Assembly (NCBI RefSeq): GCF_000219125.1
Contig: NZ_AFGF01000053.1
Coordinates: 24,741 to 88,740 of the forward strand
Direction: 5' to 3'
From: Acetonema longum DSM 6540
Lineage (GTDB): Bacteria; Bacillota; Negativicutes; Sporomusales; Acetonemataceae
Length of the DNA: 64,000 bases
This document shows positions 46,137-54,526 of the stretch, one piece after another. Made by a program: the position numbers and the translations under genes. Position 1 is the stretch's first letter. The number at the start of each line of letters is the position of its first letter. Under the pieces are notes generated by a model that did no database searches, had not been told where the DNA came from, and worked only from the letters and a program-made list of their open reading frames with translations.

Positions 46137-47156
46137 TCAGATTTCAAATAGGATAGACTCCAGTCCCAGAGCCGTCACGGCCAGCACCACCCAGCAAATC
46201 AAGCCCAACAGCAGAGATTTTCCGCCACTTTTCAATAGTTTGACCAGGTTGGTATTCAGTCCGATAGCCGCCATGGCCATGATAATGACGAATTTGCCCG
46301 TTTGACCCATCAGACTGTTTATATCCCAGGGAATGGCGAAAAAGGTGTTAATAACCGATGCGCCCAGAAACCCGAGGATAAACCAGGGAAAAATGGCAGC
46401 AATCCGGCAGCCGCCGTTATTTTTCCCGGCCGGTTCATAGCCGGCTGAACTGCGGGAAGTATACAAGGCCAGAACCAGAGTAATAGGCACAATCATCAGA
46501 CTCCTGGTGAGTTTCACAATCACTGCCAAGTCGCCGGCCTGATTGCTGTAGGAATAGCCGGCAGCAACCACAGATGATGTGTCATTAACAGCAGTGCCTG
46601 TCCAAAGGCCGAAGGCCTGGTCGCTCATGCCGAGAGCATGCCCCATCAGGGGAAATGCAAAGGCTGCGATCACGTTGAACAAGAAAATAGTAGAAATGGC
46701 ATGAGCTACTTCTTCATCTGTGGACCGTATGACCGGCGCGGTGGCCGCTATGGCCGAACCGCCGCAGATGGCGGTACCGACACCGATCAAGGTCCGAGTA
46801 TTGCTGTCAATGTTCAACAGCCGTCCGGCAATATAGGCCGTAACGAAAACGGCTGTCAGGGTAAAGATCATCAACGCCAGCGTCTGACTGCCAACGGCTA
46901 AAACGTTAAACAAGTTCATTTCAAAACCTAGCAGGATGATGGCATATTGCAGCAGTTGTTTTGAGGTGTACTTTACTCCCGCTTCAAAGCGGGCGGGCCG
47001 TTGCCAGGATGCCAAAATCATGCCGAATAAAATGCCTAATACCGGGCCGCCAATAATGGGGAGCATTTTACCAATCAGCCAAGCGGGAATAGCAATGAAT
47101 GCCACCAACAGGACACCTGGTGACTTGCTGCGAATGGATTCCAAATTCAATTTCAT
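46137..47156 (-). CDS. YeiH/UPF0324-family membrane transporter
   Basis: About 339 aa with around ten hydrophobic segments. GGPVLGILFGMILA, GVGTAICGGSAIAATAPVI (with SIAA-like signature) and TGTAVNDTSSVVAAG are family hallmarks. The family is annotated as putative sulfate (or sulfite/sulfonate-derived anion) exporters; placement in a sulfur cluster agrees with this, though its direct substrate has not been shown by sequence. Start at ATG 47156, after GAGGAGG; the frame to 47210 lacks a better site. Divergent from the NifX-like gene. Confidence 0.82.
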   Translation of the reverse strand: MKLNLESIRSKSPGVLLVAFIAIPAWLIGKMLPIIGGPVLGILFGMILASWQRPARFEAGVKYTSKQLLQYAIILLGFEMNLFNVLAVGSQTLALMIFTLTAVFVTAYIAGRLLNIDSNTRTLIGVGTAICGGSAIAATAPVIRSTDEEVAHAISTIFLFNVIAAFAFPLMGHALGMSDQAFGLWTGTAVNDTSSVVAAGYSYSNQAGDLAVIVKLTRSLMIVPITLVLALYTSRSSAGYEPAGKNNGGCRIAAIFPWFILGFLGASVINTFFAIPWDINSLMGQTGKFVIIMAMAAIGLNTNLVKLLKSGGKSLLLGLICWVVLAVTALGLESILFEI

Positions 47157-47331
47157 GTGCCTCCTCATCTTTATCCACTGAAATTTTCTGTATAGTGTGG
47201 CTGCGATCAATCCCTATAGAGTGAATATCTCTATTATAAATGCTCAAAACGTATCAAACAACTCCTGACTCGCCTTGTACTAATCTCCCTTCAATGAAAA
47301 CCGGTATTTTCCCGTAATGATAGTTAAGTTA

Positions 47332-47360
47332 TTGACATTCCTCCATAAATATTATATATT
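47332..47360 (+). promoter_or_regulatory. Promoter of the NifX-like gene
   Basis: TTGACA (47332-47337), 17-bp spacer, TATATT (47355-47360), with two palindromes directly downstream. Confidence 0.8.
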
Positions 47361-47424
47361 AATTATGAAATATGGTTCATAATTTGAAGATGAATTTTTT
47401 AGCCCACTCATGAAATATATTTCA
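47361..47424 (+). promoter_or_regulatory. Two palindromes overlapping the NifX-like transcription start
   Basis: AATTATGAA-n6-TTCATAATT (47361-47384), a perfect 9-bp dyad adjoining the -10, and TGAAATATATTTCA (47411-47424), a perfect 14-bp palindrome. Both contain ATGAAAT/ATTTCAT-like half-sites and look like repressor operators. I cannot name the regulator. Confidence 0.6.
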
Positions 47425-47447
47425 AAAAGCAGAAAGGTGTGATTTAC

Positions 47448-47819
47448 ATGAAAATTGCCATTCCTGTAGCCGAGGGAAAACTGAGTGAGCATTTTGGGCA
47501 TTGTGTAACATTCGCTGTTGTCACTGTGGATAACGGCAAGATTTCGAAACAAGAAATCCTAACCCCGCCGCCTCATGCTCCCGGTGTCATTCCCAACTGG
47601 ATAGCTGATCTGGACTGCACCGACGTTTTAGCCGGCGGCATGGGAGAAGGGGCCCGGAGTATGTTGCGGCAACACGGCGTTACAGTCATTTGCGGCGCCC
47701 CGCAAGAGACGCCGGAAACTCTGGTAGATCTTTACTTACGCGGCAAGCTTGTAGATGCCGGCAATGGCTGCGGCCATTCTCATCATCATGGCGACAGTCA
47801 CGGCTGCGGTACGCACTGA
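47448..47819 (+). CDS. NifX/NifB-type dinitrogenase iron-molybdenum cofactor-binding-domain protein
   Basis: 123 aa, MKIAIPVAEGKLSEHFGHC at the start and a small alpha/beta domain of the NifX/NafY/MTH1175 group. The C-terminus is a His/Gly/Cys-rich tail (GCGHSHHHGDSHGCGTH) expected to bind a metal. MTH1175-like members exist in many anaerobes without nitrogenase; a metal-cluster carrier role is inferred. ATG 47448 follows AAAGGTG. It is convergent with the CoA-disulfide reductase gene, and its operator suggests metal or redox control. Confidence 0.82.
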   Translation: MKIAIPVAEGKLSEHFGHCVTFAVVTVDNGKISKQEILTPPPHAPGVIPNWIADLDCTDVLAGGMGEGARSMLRQHGVTVICGAPQETPETLVDLYLRGKLVDAGNGCGHSHHHGDSHGCGTH

Positions 47820-47854
47820 GGATTCGCCGCGGCGGAACTCAACAAAAGAAAAGC

Positions 47855-47885
47855 AAGGCGCATCAAACATCTGTCTGATGCGCCT
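47855..47885. terminator. Bidirectional terminator
   Basis: Perfect 11-bp stem AAGGCGCATCA with its complement between the convergent NifX-like and CoA-disulfide reductase genes. Confidence 0.75.
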
Positions 47886-47904
47886 TAAACATTCTATATT
47901 CCAA

Positions 47905-49602
47905 TTATTTGCCTTTTTCACAAGGAAACGGCCAGGCCAGAATACCGCCTTCCATAACCTTGACATCTTTAAAGCCTGCCCCTTCTAAAATCCCTTCCGC
48001 TTCATAACCCCGCAGACTGATCTTGCAGAAAGCAATAATTTCATCCTCTTTGTTTAGTTCCTCCAGGTGGCTGCGCAGTTCCCCCAAAGGTATATATTTG
48101 ACGTTAGGGCAGTCAGCCAGACAGATTTGCTTGCATTCCTCCGGCGTGCGCACGTCGAGAAAGATCGTCTTATCCGGACTGTTTTGCATTTTTTTCTTAG
48201 CTGTCAGGGAGGAAATGCCTTTTAGTTTGCCAGCCACTTTATTCATTACCGCATTGGCTGCCACCGCCACATTGTCAATGGGCGAACTATAGGGCGGAGC
48301 ATAGGACAGATCAATATCAAACAAATCGTGAACGGTTCCGCCTAACGTCAGTACCGCTGCCGCCACATCCACCCGCTTGGCAATTTCCCCTTCTCCTACA
48401 GCCTGTAAGCCAAGGACTTTACCGGTTTTAGTCTCAACAATCAGTTTGACGGTAATCAATTTGGCGCCGGGCATATAGTGGGGCTTATCATGACCGGCAA
48501 CCATGGCGGTCACATATTCATATCCCAGTTCTTTGGCTTCCCGTTCGCTGAGTCCGGTCTTGCCCACCGTCAGATCATGAATTTGGGCGACTACCGTATT
48601 GAGCACTCCTTTGAATTTCATATGGGAACCGCAGAGATTTTCGCCAATGACCCGGCCGTGTTTATTCGCGGTGGACCCCATCGGCGCGAACACCTTTTTC
48701 CCGGAAATGATGTTGACATTTTCGACACAGTCGCCGCCGGCGTAAATATCCGGGTCGCTGGTGCGCATTTCTTCATCTACGGCAATCGCTCCGGTGATGC
48801 CGATGGTCAGACCGGCCGCTTTGGCCAGCTCTGTGTTAGGCCGCGCTCCCACGGCCATTATCACCAAATCAGCGGGAATGCTGCGCTGATCCGTCTCCAC
48901 GGCAGTGACCCCGGTCTCGCCGCTAAATCCCTGAACTCTTTCCCCGGTCAACAGCGTGATGCCCGTTTCCGCCGCATACTTGGCGACGATCCCCGCTATT
49001 TCGGGATCCAAGAAGGCCGGGAAAACCTGCTCCTTCATTTCCACTACCGTTACCGGTAGTTCCCATAAGGTTAATGCCTCGGCCATTTCCATGCCGATCA
49101 GGCCGGCGCCGATGATGACGGCATTGGCAAACCGTCCCCTCTCCAGTCCCTGACGGATGGCTTTTGCATCGTTGGGATGCCATAACGTATAGATATTCTC
49201 CAGTTCGATTCCCGGCAAAGCCGGTTTAACAGGGGAAGCGCCTGTGGCGATAACCAGTTTATCATAAGGCAGGATTTCCGTTTCGCCGCTGGTCAGAGTT
49301 TTCACGGTTACGGTTTTAGCTCGCCGGTCAATGGCAACAGCTTCGGTTTGAGTCCGCACCGTAATATCCTTCACATTTTTGAAGTAGTCTGCATTGCGCA
49401 TATTGCCCGCCGGCGTCTTCATCAGGGCTCCAATATCCGGTACATCGCCTCCTACATAATAAGGCATGCCACAGGCGCCGAAAGAGACGATCTCGCCTCT
49501 TTCCAATACGGTAATGCTTGCCTGAGGGTCACACCGCCGCGCCTTGGCGGCGGATTTCAAACCGGCTGCCACGCCGCCGATTACCAGAATTTTTTGCATC
49601 AT
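47905..49602 (-). CDS. CoA-disulfide reductase with C-terminal rhodanese domain
   Basis: 565 aa. A class-II pyridine nucleotide-disulfide oxidoreductase: FAD site ILVIGGVAAGLKSAAKAR, active Cys in SFGACGMPYYVGGD (about 44), NAD motif VIIGAGLIGMEMAEA, and FAD motif DIYAGGDCVE (about 285), then dimerisation and a rhodanese domain (about 480-565) with its Cys in AFCKISLRGYEA. CoADR-rhodanese fusions act on CoA persulfide/polysulfide. Start ATG 49602 (another ATG follows immediately) after GGGAGGG. A role in sulfur/redox balance fits the surrounding genes. Confidence 0.9.
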   Translation of the reverse strand: MMQKILVIGGVAAGLKSAAKARRCDPQASITVLERGEIVSFGACGMPYYVGGDVPDIGALMKTPAGNMRNADYFKNVKDITVRTQTEAVAIDRRAKTVTVKTLTSGETEILPYDKLVIATGASPVKPALPGIELENIYTLWHPNDAKAIRQGLERGRFANAVIIGAGLIGMEMAEALTLWELPVTVVEMKEQVFPAFLDPEIAGIVAKYAAETGITLLTGERVQGFSGETGVTAVETDQRSIPADLVIMAVGARPNTELAKAAGLTIGITGAIAVDEEMRTSDPDIYAGGDCVENVNIISGKKVFAPMGSTANKHGRVIGENLCGSHMKFKGVLNTVVAQIHDLTVGKTGLSEREAKELGYEYVTAMVAGHDKPHYMPGAKLITVKLIVETKTGKVLGLQAVGEGEIAKRVDVAAAVLTLGGTVHDLFDIDLSYAPPYSSPIDNVAVAANAVMNKVAGKLKGISSLTAKKKMQNSPDKTIFLDVRTPEECKQICLADCPNVKYIPLGELRSHLEELNKEDEIIAFCKISLRGYEAEGILEGAGFKDVKVMEGGILAWPFPCEKGK

Positions 49603-49700
49603 GGTCCCTCCCGTCAACCTTCTTTTATCCCCCCTCCAGGGGGATGGGCATTCTTTAACTATACCTTATTCTTTCCTTAGAATCAATCCTGTCGAAAAAT

Positions 49701-49735
49701 AAAAAGGCCCGGCTCCTGTTTTGGCAGGACCGAGC
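49701..49735 (-). terminator. Terminator after the aminotransferase
   Basis: Imperfect stem CGGTCCTG/CAGGAGCCG (one bulge) with a minus-strand CCTTTTTATTTTT tail, located about 10-40 bp past the stop. Confidence 0.75.
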
Positions 49736-49744
49736 TTTTTTCAT

Positions 49745-50932
49745 CTATTTCCGGACTTGGGTTCGTAATTTATCCAATCGCTGCGCGGCCGCCTCCAGGG
49801 TACTCAAGTGCTTGCAGAAGCAGAACCGGACAAAATAGCTGCTTTCCAGGCTTTCTTGACGATAAAAGCTGGAACCGGGCACTACCGCCACACCGATATC
49901 CTTGGCTAAGTAATAGGCGAAAGCCACATCGTCATCCCAGCCGAAGGACCGGATATCCACCATGATGTAATAAGCTCCGCCTGGTTTAAAGGTCTTAAAC
50001 CCTACCTGCTTAAGCTTTTCATAGAGAAAGTCCCGGCGCACCCGATAAAACTCCGCCAGTTCATGATAGTATTCCGGCCCTGAGCGCAGAGCCTCACCGG
50101 CAGCCACTTGTAACGGCGCCGCCGCTCCCACGGTAAGAAAATCGTGAACCTTGCGGATGGACTGAGTGATCTCCGGCGGAGCCATCACATAGCCGATGCG
50201 CCAGCCGGTAACGCTGTATGTCTTGGAAATCCCGTTGACAATAATGGTCCGTTCGGCCATGCCGGGAATATTCCACATGGGAACATGCTCTACCCCGTCA
50301 TAAATAATATGTTCATAAATTTCATCGGTAATAGCCAGCACATCGTGCTTAATGCAAAGATCGGCGATAAAGGCCAGTTCTTCCCGGGAAAAGACCTTGC
50401 CGGTGGGATTGTTGGGGGTATTGACGATAATGGCCTTGGTCTTGTCATTGAACAATTCCGCCAGTTCCTCACGGTCAAAATGATAATCCGGCGCCTGCAG
50501 CTTGATATATTTAGGCGATGCGCCGCAGAGAATCACGTCGGCGCCGTAATTTTCATAAAAAGGTTCAAAGATGATGACCTCATCCCCCGGATTCACAGTG
50601 GCTAGCAGGGTAGCAATCATGCCCTCAGTAGCGCCGCAGCACACCGTAATCTGGGTTTCCGGGTCAAGGACGATGCCATAATCCTTGTTCATTTTCCAGG
50701 TCAGAGCGTCCCGCAGTCCCTTGGTCCCCCAGGTAATGGCATATTGATTGTGATCTTCGGCAATCGCCTTGACGGCAGCCATCTTGATGGAATCGGGCGC
50801 CGGAAAATCCGGAAAGCCCTGGGCCAGATTAATCGCGCCATGCTGGGCCGCCACCCGGGACATCTCCCGAATGACTGATTCGGTAAACCGGCTGGCTTTG
50901 GCGGAGGCATATTTGTGAACAGTAGTGGTCAT
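49745..50932 (-). CDS. Class I PLP aminotransferase (S-box controlled)
   Basis: 395 aa fold-type I aminotransferase. NLAQGFPDFPAP at the N-terminus, NTPNNPTGKV (about 175), PLP Lys in NGISKTYSVTGWRIGY (about 230) and the late RFCFCKHLSTLEAA Arg region. The group includes aspartate, kynurenine and methionine (YbdL/MtnE-like) aminotransferases. The S-box riboswitch just upstream points to methionine or methionine-salvage use, such as transamination of ketomethiobutyrate. ATG 50932 follows GAGGTG. Confidence 0.85.
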   Translation of the reverse strand: MTTTVHKYASAKASRFTESVIREMSRVAAQHGAINLAQGFPDFPAPDSIKMAAVKAIAEDHNQYAITWGTKGLRDALTWKMNKDYGIVLDPETQITVCCGATEGMIATLLATVNPGDEVIIFEPFYENYGADVILCGASPKYIKLQAPDYHFDREELAELFNDKTKAIIVNTPNNPTGKVFSREELAFIADLCIKHDVLAITDEIYEHIIYDGVEHVPMWNIPGMAERTIIVNGISKTYSVTGWRIGYVMAPPEITQSIRKVHDFLTVGAAAPLQVAAGEALRSGPEYYHELAEFYRVRRDFLYEKLKQVGFKTFKPGGAYYIMVDIRSFGWDDDVAFAYYLAKDIGVAVVPGSSFYRQESLESSYFVRFCFCKHLSTLEAAAQRLDKLRTQVRK

Positions 50933-51008
50933 ATCCATCACCTCATAAAAATTTGAATAATACCTTCCAGATGCTGTCCGGGCTGTAAAAAAGCCCAGGA
51001 AGAAACCG

Positions 51009-51157
51009 AACCCCTTTCCGAAGAAAGGGGTTTTACAGCTCGAAGCTTCCCTCTCATCTCTCAGAACCCAAAAGTTCTGCTGGATTTGGCACCACTGCTC
51101 TGAAAAGCCGGTTGCCGGGCGTCATCGGGCCAGTCCCTCGACCACTCTGGATAAGAG
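51009..51157 (-). ncRNA. SAM-I (S-box) riboswitch of the aminotransferase
   Basis: Aptamer at 51051-51157 on the minus strand has the same core as the metB copy: CTCTTATCCAGAGTGGTCGA, GGGACTGGCCCGATGACGCC, CGGCAACCGGC and closing GATGAGAG. A terminator-like hairpin AACCCCTTTC/GAAAGGGGTT (51009-51032) follows, with a T-rich but interrupted tail (GGTTTCTTCC, later CTTTTTTAC). Confidence 0.95.
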
Positions 51158-51177
51158 CCAATATATAATTTTTGCCT

Positions 51178-51207
51178 ATCATAGCATGTTTCAGTGAATT
51201 TCGTCAA
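51178..51207 (-). promoter_or_regulatory. Promoter of the aminotransferase S-box leader
   Basis: Minus strand TTGACG (51202-51207), 18-bp spacer, TATGAT (51178-51183). Confidence 0.75.
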
Positions 51208-51234
51208 GATGAAATCTGTATTTCCCTTCGTCGG

Positions 51235-52434
51235 CTAAATGTCCGCATCAGGCTGCAACACCGAAAGTTCCACCCGGACGGTATCCGGATATTTAATGCC
51301 GCTGCCGGTATTTAATAAAACCACACTGTCTTGCGGCCGAATCCAGCCTGCCGCTGCCAGACGAAGGGCAGCAGCCAGAGTAGCCGCCCCTTCCGGGCAG
51401 ATAAACAGCCCTTCTGTCCTGGCCAACTGAGACTGGCTGTCGAGAATCTCCTGGTCCGTGACCGCCACGGCGCAGCCGCCGGTCTGATAAATGGCCTCCA
51501 GGACGAGAAAATCACCCAATGCTTTGGGGACGTTAATGCCAAAGGCCACAGTGGACGAGTCTGGCCAAAACTGAGAAGCCTTAGCCTGCTGCTGCCAGGC
51601 TGCCACAATTGGAGCACACCCGCTGGCCTGCACCGCCACCAGCCGTGGCAGTTTCTCGCCGATCCAACCTAATTGCCTCAATTCGGTCAGGGCTTTATAA
51701 ATGCCGATAATGCCCACCCCGCCGCCGGTAGGATAAATAATCACGTCAGGTAGCTTCCAGTTTAATTGCTCGGCAATTTCCAGGCCCATGGTTTTTTTGC
51801 CTTCAATGCGATAGGGTTCTTTCAAGGTGGAAGCGTCCATCCAGCCATAACGCTTCACCGCCCGGCCGACAATCTTGCCGGCGTCGCTGATCAGGCCGTT
51901 CACCAGGGACAAGCTGGCGCCAGCCACGGCACACTCGTTGCGGGTAATCAGCGGCGCCGACACAGGCATGACAATATGGGCCTGGATGCCGGCTTTGGCG
52001 CAGTAAATGGCCCAGGCCGCTCCGGCATTGCCATTGGTAGGCATGGCCAGCTCTGTTACCCCCAGCTCTTTGGCCCTGGTAACGCCCATAGCCGCTCCTC
52101 TGGATTTAAAAGTACCGCCCGGATTCATTCCCTCGTCTTTCAGGTAAACCTTTTTGATCCCGGCTGCCGCGGACAGTTTCTGCAGCGGAATCAACGGGGT
52201 CATAACTTCCCCCAAAGTCACGATCCGGTCGTAATTCTCCACCGGCAGCAGTTCCCGGTAGCGCCACAGATTATAGGAACGTTCGGCCAGGTCTGCTTTG
52301 CTCAGGATTTTCTTGATCTTAGCCAGATCATACCTGACTAACAGCGGCAAGGCGCAGTCCGGGCAGGTCTGCGCCAATTGCCGGTGAGAGTAGTGAGCGC
52401 CGCACTGAGGGCACTCCAAATGGCTCACATGCAT
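51235..52434 (-). CDS. thrC: Threonine synthase
   Basis: 399 aa PLP enzyme converting O-phosphohomoserine to threonine. An N-terminal zinc ribbon (ECPQCG, TCPDCA) precedes the catalytic domain with PLP Lys in NPGGTFKSRGAAMG (about 112), PTNGNAGAAWA (about 138) and GGGVGIIGIYKAL phosphate loop. The ribbon is typical of the long-form threonine synthase of this length. Start ATG 52434 after GGAGG. It competes with methionine synthesis for homoserine derivatives, which explains its place in this region. Confidence 0.88.
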   Translation of the reverse strand: MHVSHLECPQCGAHYSHRQLAQTCPDCALPLLVRYDLAKIKKILSKADLAERSYNLWRYRELLPVENYDRIVTLGEVMTPLIPLQKLSAAAGIKKVYLKDEGMNPGGTFKSRGAAMGVTRAKELGVTELAMPTNGNAGAAWAIYCAKAGIQAHIVMPVSAPLITRNECAVAGASLSLVNGLISDAGKIVGRAVKRYGWMDASTLKEPYRIEGKKTMGLEIAEQLNWKLPDVIIYPTGGGVGIIGIYKALTELRQLGWIGEKLPRLVAVQASGCAPIVAAWQQQAKASQFWPDSSTVAFGINVPKALGDFLVLEAIYQTGGCAVAVTDQEILDSQSQLARTEGLFICPEGAATLAAALRLAAAGWIRPQDSVVLLNTGSGIKYPDTVRVELSVLQPDADI

Positions 52435-52490
52435 GTTAAATCCTCCGTGTATTGCAATTATATTGAAAGTGATTTATATGCTGACAACTT

Positions 52491-52541
52491 TTAAAACATT
52501 CGTGAAATCAACTTTTTCGCTAGCCCTCTGACTTCGATCAT
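52491..52541 (-). pseudogene. Stub of an amino-acid ABC transporter ATPase gene
   Basis: ATG 52541 overlaps the permease stop as ATGA, and the frame reads MIEVRGLAKKLISRMF before a stop at 52491. MIEVRGLAK is a typical opening of a GlnQ/TcyC-type ATPase, after which the sequence breaks off. This looks like an internal deletion that removed the body of the gene. Confidence 0.6.
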
Positions 52542-53209
52542 CCCAATCCCCCCGGAATCCGAAGCTTTGTTTCCAGCCATTCCTGAACCCATCCCATGGC
52601 AATCACCATGACCCAGTAAAATACAGCCAAGGTGATGAAATACGGCATAAAGACAAACTGTGCCGCGCTTTGCTCCTCTACCTGCCGGGTCAGTTCCGGG
52701 ACAGTAACGACAGAAGCCAGGGAGGATGATTTCAGGGTATCGATAAGGCAATTCCATAATGGCGGAATCGATATCCGGACAGCCTGAGGCAATATGATCC
52801 TTCTTAAAACCTGAGAATTAGTCATGCCGAGGGATAAGGCTGCTTCCCATTGTCCCTGGCTGATCGAAAGAATTGTCGCCCGGAAGATCTCCGAGATATA
52901 GGCCCCGAAATGCAGGATCAGTCCCAGGAGCGCTGCCGGAAAAGGATCCATCACAATATGAAAAGACGTCAACCCGTAGTATAGCATCAACAGCTGGACG
53001 AGCAGAGGCGTGCCGCGGAAAAAAGATACATATACTTTAGCGGTCTGCACAAGTACTTTGATCTTGGAGATTCTCATCAATGCCACTGCCAGGCCGAGAA
53101 TTACCGCCCCTAACATAGCCAGCAGGCTGAGATGAATCGTAACCAAGGCCCCCTGCGCTAAAACCGGCAGAGAGCCAATCACAATATCCCAGTCCCTACT
53201 TGCTGACAT
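52538..53209 (-). CDS. Amino-acid (cystine-type) ABC transporter permease
   Basis: 223 aa with five hydrophobic segments and the EAA loop QWEAALSLGMTNSQVLRRII, typical of HisMQ/TcyB polar amino-acid permeases (short 215-225 aa form). ATG 53209 overlaps the end of the substrate-binding protein gene by 14 bp. The intact ATPase partner is missing; only a start-like stub follows. An ATPase encoded elsewhere may serve this transporter. Confidence 0.88.
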   Translation of the reverse strand: MSASRDWDIVIGSLPVLAQGALVTIHLSLLAMLGAVILGLAVALMRISKIKVLVQTAKVYVSFFRGTPLLVQLLMLYYGLTSFHIVMDPFPAALLGLILHFGAYISEIFRATILSISQGQWEAALSLGMTNSQVLRRIILPQAVRISIPPLWNCLIDTLKSSSLASVVTVPELTRQVEEQSAAQFVFMPYFITLAVFYWVMVIAMGWVQEWLETKLRIPGGLG

Positions 53210-54008
53210 CTTGCCCAAACCACTTGTGCGATATCTTTACATAAGTGCCGTCCGCCTGTATTTCCCTGATAGCCTTGTTAACCGCTTCAATCAGCTCCGG
53301 TGACCCCTTGCGGAATGCAAACCCCATTTTTGCTTCATCAAAGGTTTGGCCCGCCACTGCAAGATTATGACTGGAATTCTTCAGAAAATATTCGGCGATG
53401 AATAACCGGTCATTCACTGTTGCTTCAATACGCTTTGCCTGCAAATCGGCGAAAATTTCATTGGCTCCCTTATAATGCCGGATATTGGCCCCGGCTTTTT
53501 GGGCAATTTCTTCCCAGTTGCTGCTTTGGGTTACACCGACTTTCCGGCCTTTAAGGTCCTCTACGCTGCTGATGTTTGTTGTCTCTTTATTCACAATGAC
53601 CTGAGCGCCGGAAACCGTGTAGGGGGTCGAAAGATCATACTTCTCCAGCCGTTTTTCATTAATGGATATCTGATTGGCAATTACGTCAAACCGTTCAGAA
53701 TCAAGACCGGCAAACATCGCCTTCCATTCAGTGGGAACAAATTCCGCCTTAACACCCAGACGTTTGGCCACTTCGATAATAATCTCAACATCGAATCCCT
53801 GTAATTCGCCTTTCTCATTTTTAAAAGTGAACGGAGGATAAGTTCCCTCGGTACCAATTTTTAACGTACCGCGTTTCTGAATGGTTTCCAGTAGTGTCTG
53901 TTTTTTGGCGTCCTCCGTTTTTGCGGTTTGCGTTCCGCAACCAGCCAGTATTATAGCAAATAACCCGGTAATAATGAATCCAATAAGCGCTAATTTTAAC
54001 TTTTTCAT
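53196..54008 (-). CDS. Amino-acid (probably cystine) ABC transporter substrate-binding lipoprotein
   Basis: 270 aa. Signal peptide with lipobox ILAGCG (Cys about 24), then a family 3 solute-binding domain with the opening GTLKIGTEGTYPPFTF and the central GFDVEIIIEVAKRLG. Cystine (TcyA/FliY-like) is the likely ligand given the sulfur attenuator leader and neighbours; polar amino acids cannot be excluded. ATG 54008 follows GGAGG. First gene of a binding protein-permease unit whose transcript begins with the third attenuator copy. Confidence 0.85.
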   Translation of the reverse strand: MKKLKLALIGFIITGLFAIILAGCGTQTAKTEDAKKQTLLETIQKRGTLKIGTEGTYPPFTFKNEKGELQGFDVEIIIEVAKRLGVKAEFVPTEWKAMFAGLDSERFDVIANQISINEKRLEKYDLSTPYTVSGAQVIVNKETTNISSVEDLKGRKVGVTQSSNWEEIAQKAGANIRHYKGANEIFADLQAKRIEATVNDRLFIAEYFLKNSSHNLAVAGQTFDEAKMGFAFRKGSPELIEAVNKAIREIQADGTYVKISHKWFGQDVSK

Positions 54009-54171
54009 AGTTTCAACCTCCATCTAATTTTATGATAACTTTAAATTAACCTTGCTGCTCCCATCTAAAATGATGGTGGTTGTCGAACCACCGTACACGG
54101 CCGGCGTCGGTGACAACATGCCTTCTATAACACTCCCTTCAGGGCCGATATCATATCAGTACGCAGAAAGC

Positions 54172-54240
54172 AAAAAAGGCCAAGGAAGATCTCCTCAGCC
54201 TTCAGTCTTTCTGATCAGCATCGTTGCAGCTACCGGCCCT
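54172..54240 (-). promoter_or_regulatory. Sulfur attenuator candidate, copy 2 (cystine-type transporter leader)
   Basis: Motif GCTGATCAGA-AAG-ACTGAAGGC at 54198-54219, directly followed by terminator stem GGCTGAGGA/TCCTTGGCC (54178-54200) and a six-T run. No clear promoter lies above it, unlike the other three; it may be read through from the thiS-tusA operon, whose last gene ends about 40 bp upstream. Confidence 0.65.
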
Positions 54241-54277
54241 GTTCAGCCGGTTATATTTTTTTTGATTCAGCCGCATT

Positions 54278-54526
54278 TTACTGCAAGCCAGCCTTTTCCA
54301 CCCATACAGTATAAGTGGAATCGCCGTTCGCTTCCACTGAGATCACTTTGTGCCCCTCATCTTTTAAACTGCGGGGAACATTGGTGATAGGCTCGCCTTC
54401 ATGCATGCGGATCTTTAGAATTTGTCCGTCCTCCAGCTCCTCCATAGCCACTTTGACTTTTACGAAGGTCATGGGACATACCACATCGGTAATGTCTAGG
54501 AAGGCAGCAACTTCTTTTTCATTCAT
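54278..54526 (-). CDS. TusA-family sulfur carrier protein
   Basis: 82 aa, with the single conserved Cys in the family motif DVVCPMTFVKVKVAM (about residue 17, CPx). TusA proteins carry sulfur as a Cys persulfide between enzymes. Its ATG overlaps the stop of the sulfite-reductase-like gene (ATGA). It is the last gene of the thiS-thiF-JAMM-sulfite-reductase operon and may deliver or accept reduced sulfur in that pathway. Confidence 0.9.
   Translation of the reverse strand: MNEKEVAAFLDITDVVCPMTFVKVKVAMEELEDGQILKIRMHEGEPITNVPRSLKDEGHKVISVEANGDSTYTVWVEKAGLQ

Noticed and set aside
52491..52757. 88-codon frame covering the permease 3' end
   Set aside because: It overlaps the permease in another frame; only its last 17 codons, from ATG 52541, form a meaningful stub.
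54278..54526. TusA as a start of its own sulfur relay operon
   Set aside because: Its ATG overlaps the preceding sulfite-reductase-like gene, so it belongs to that operon.
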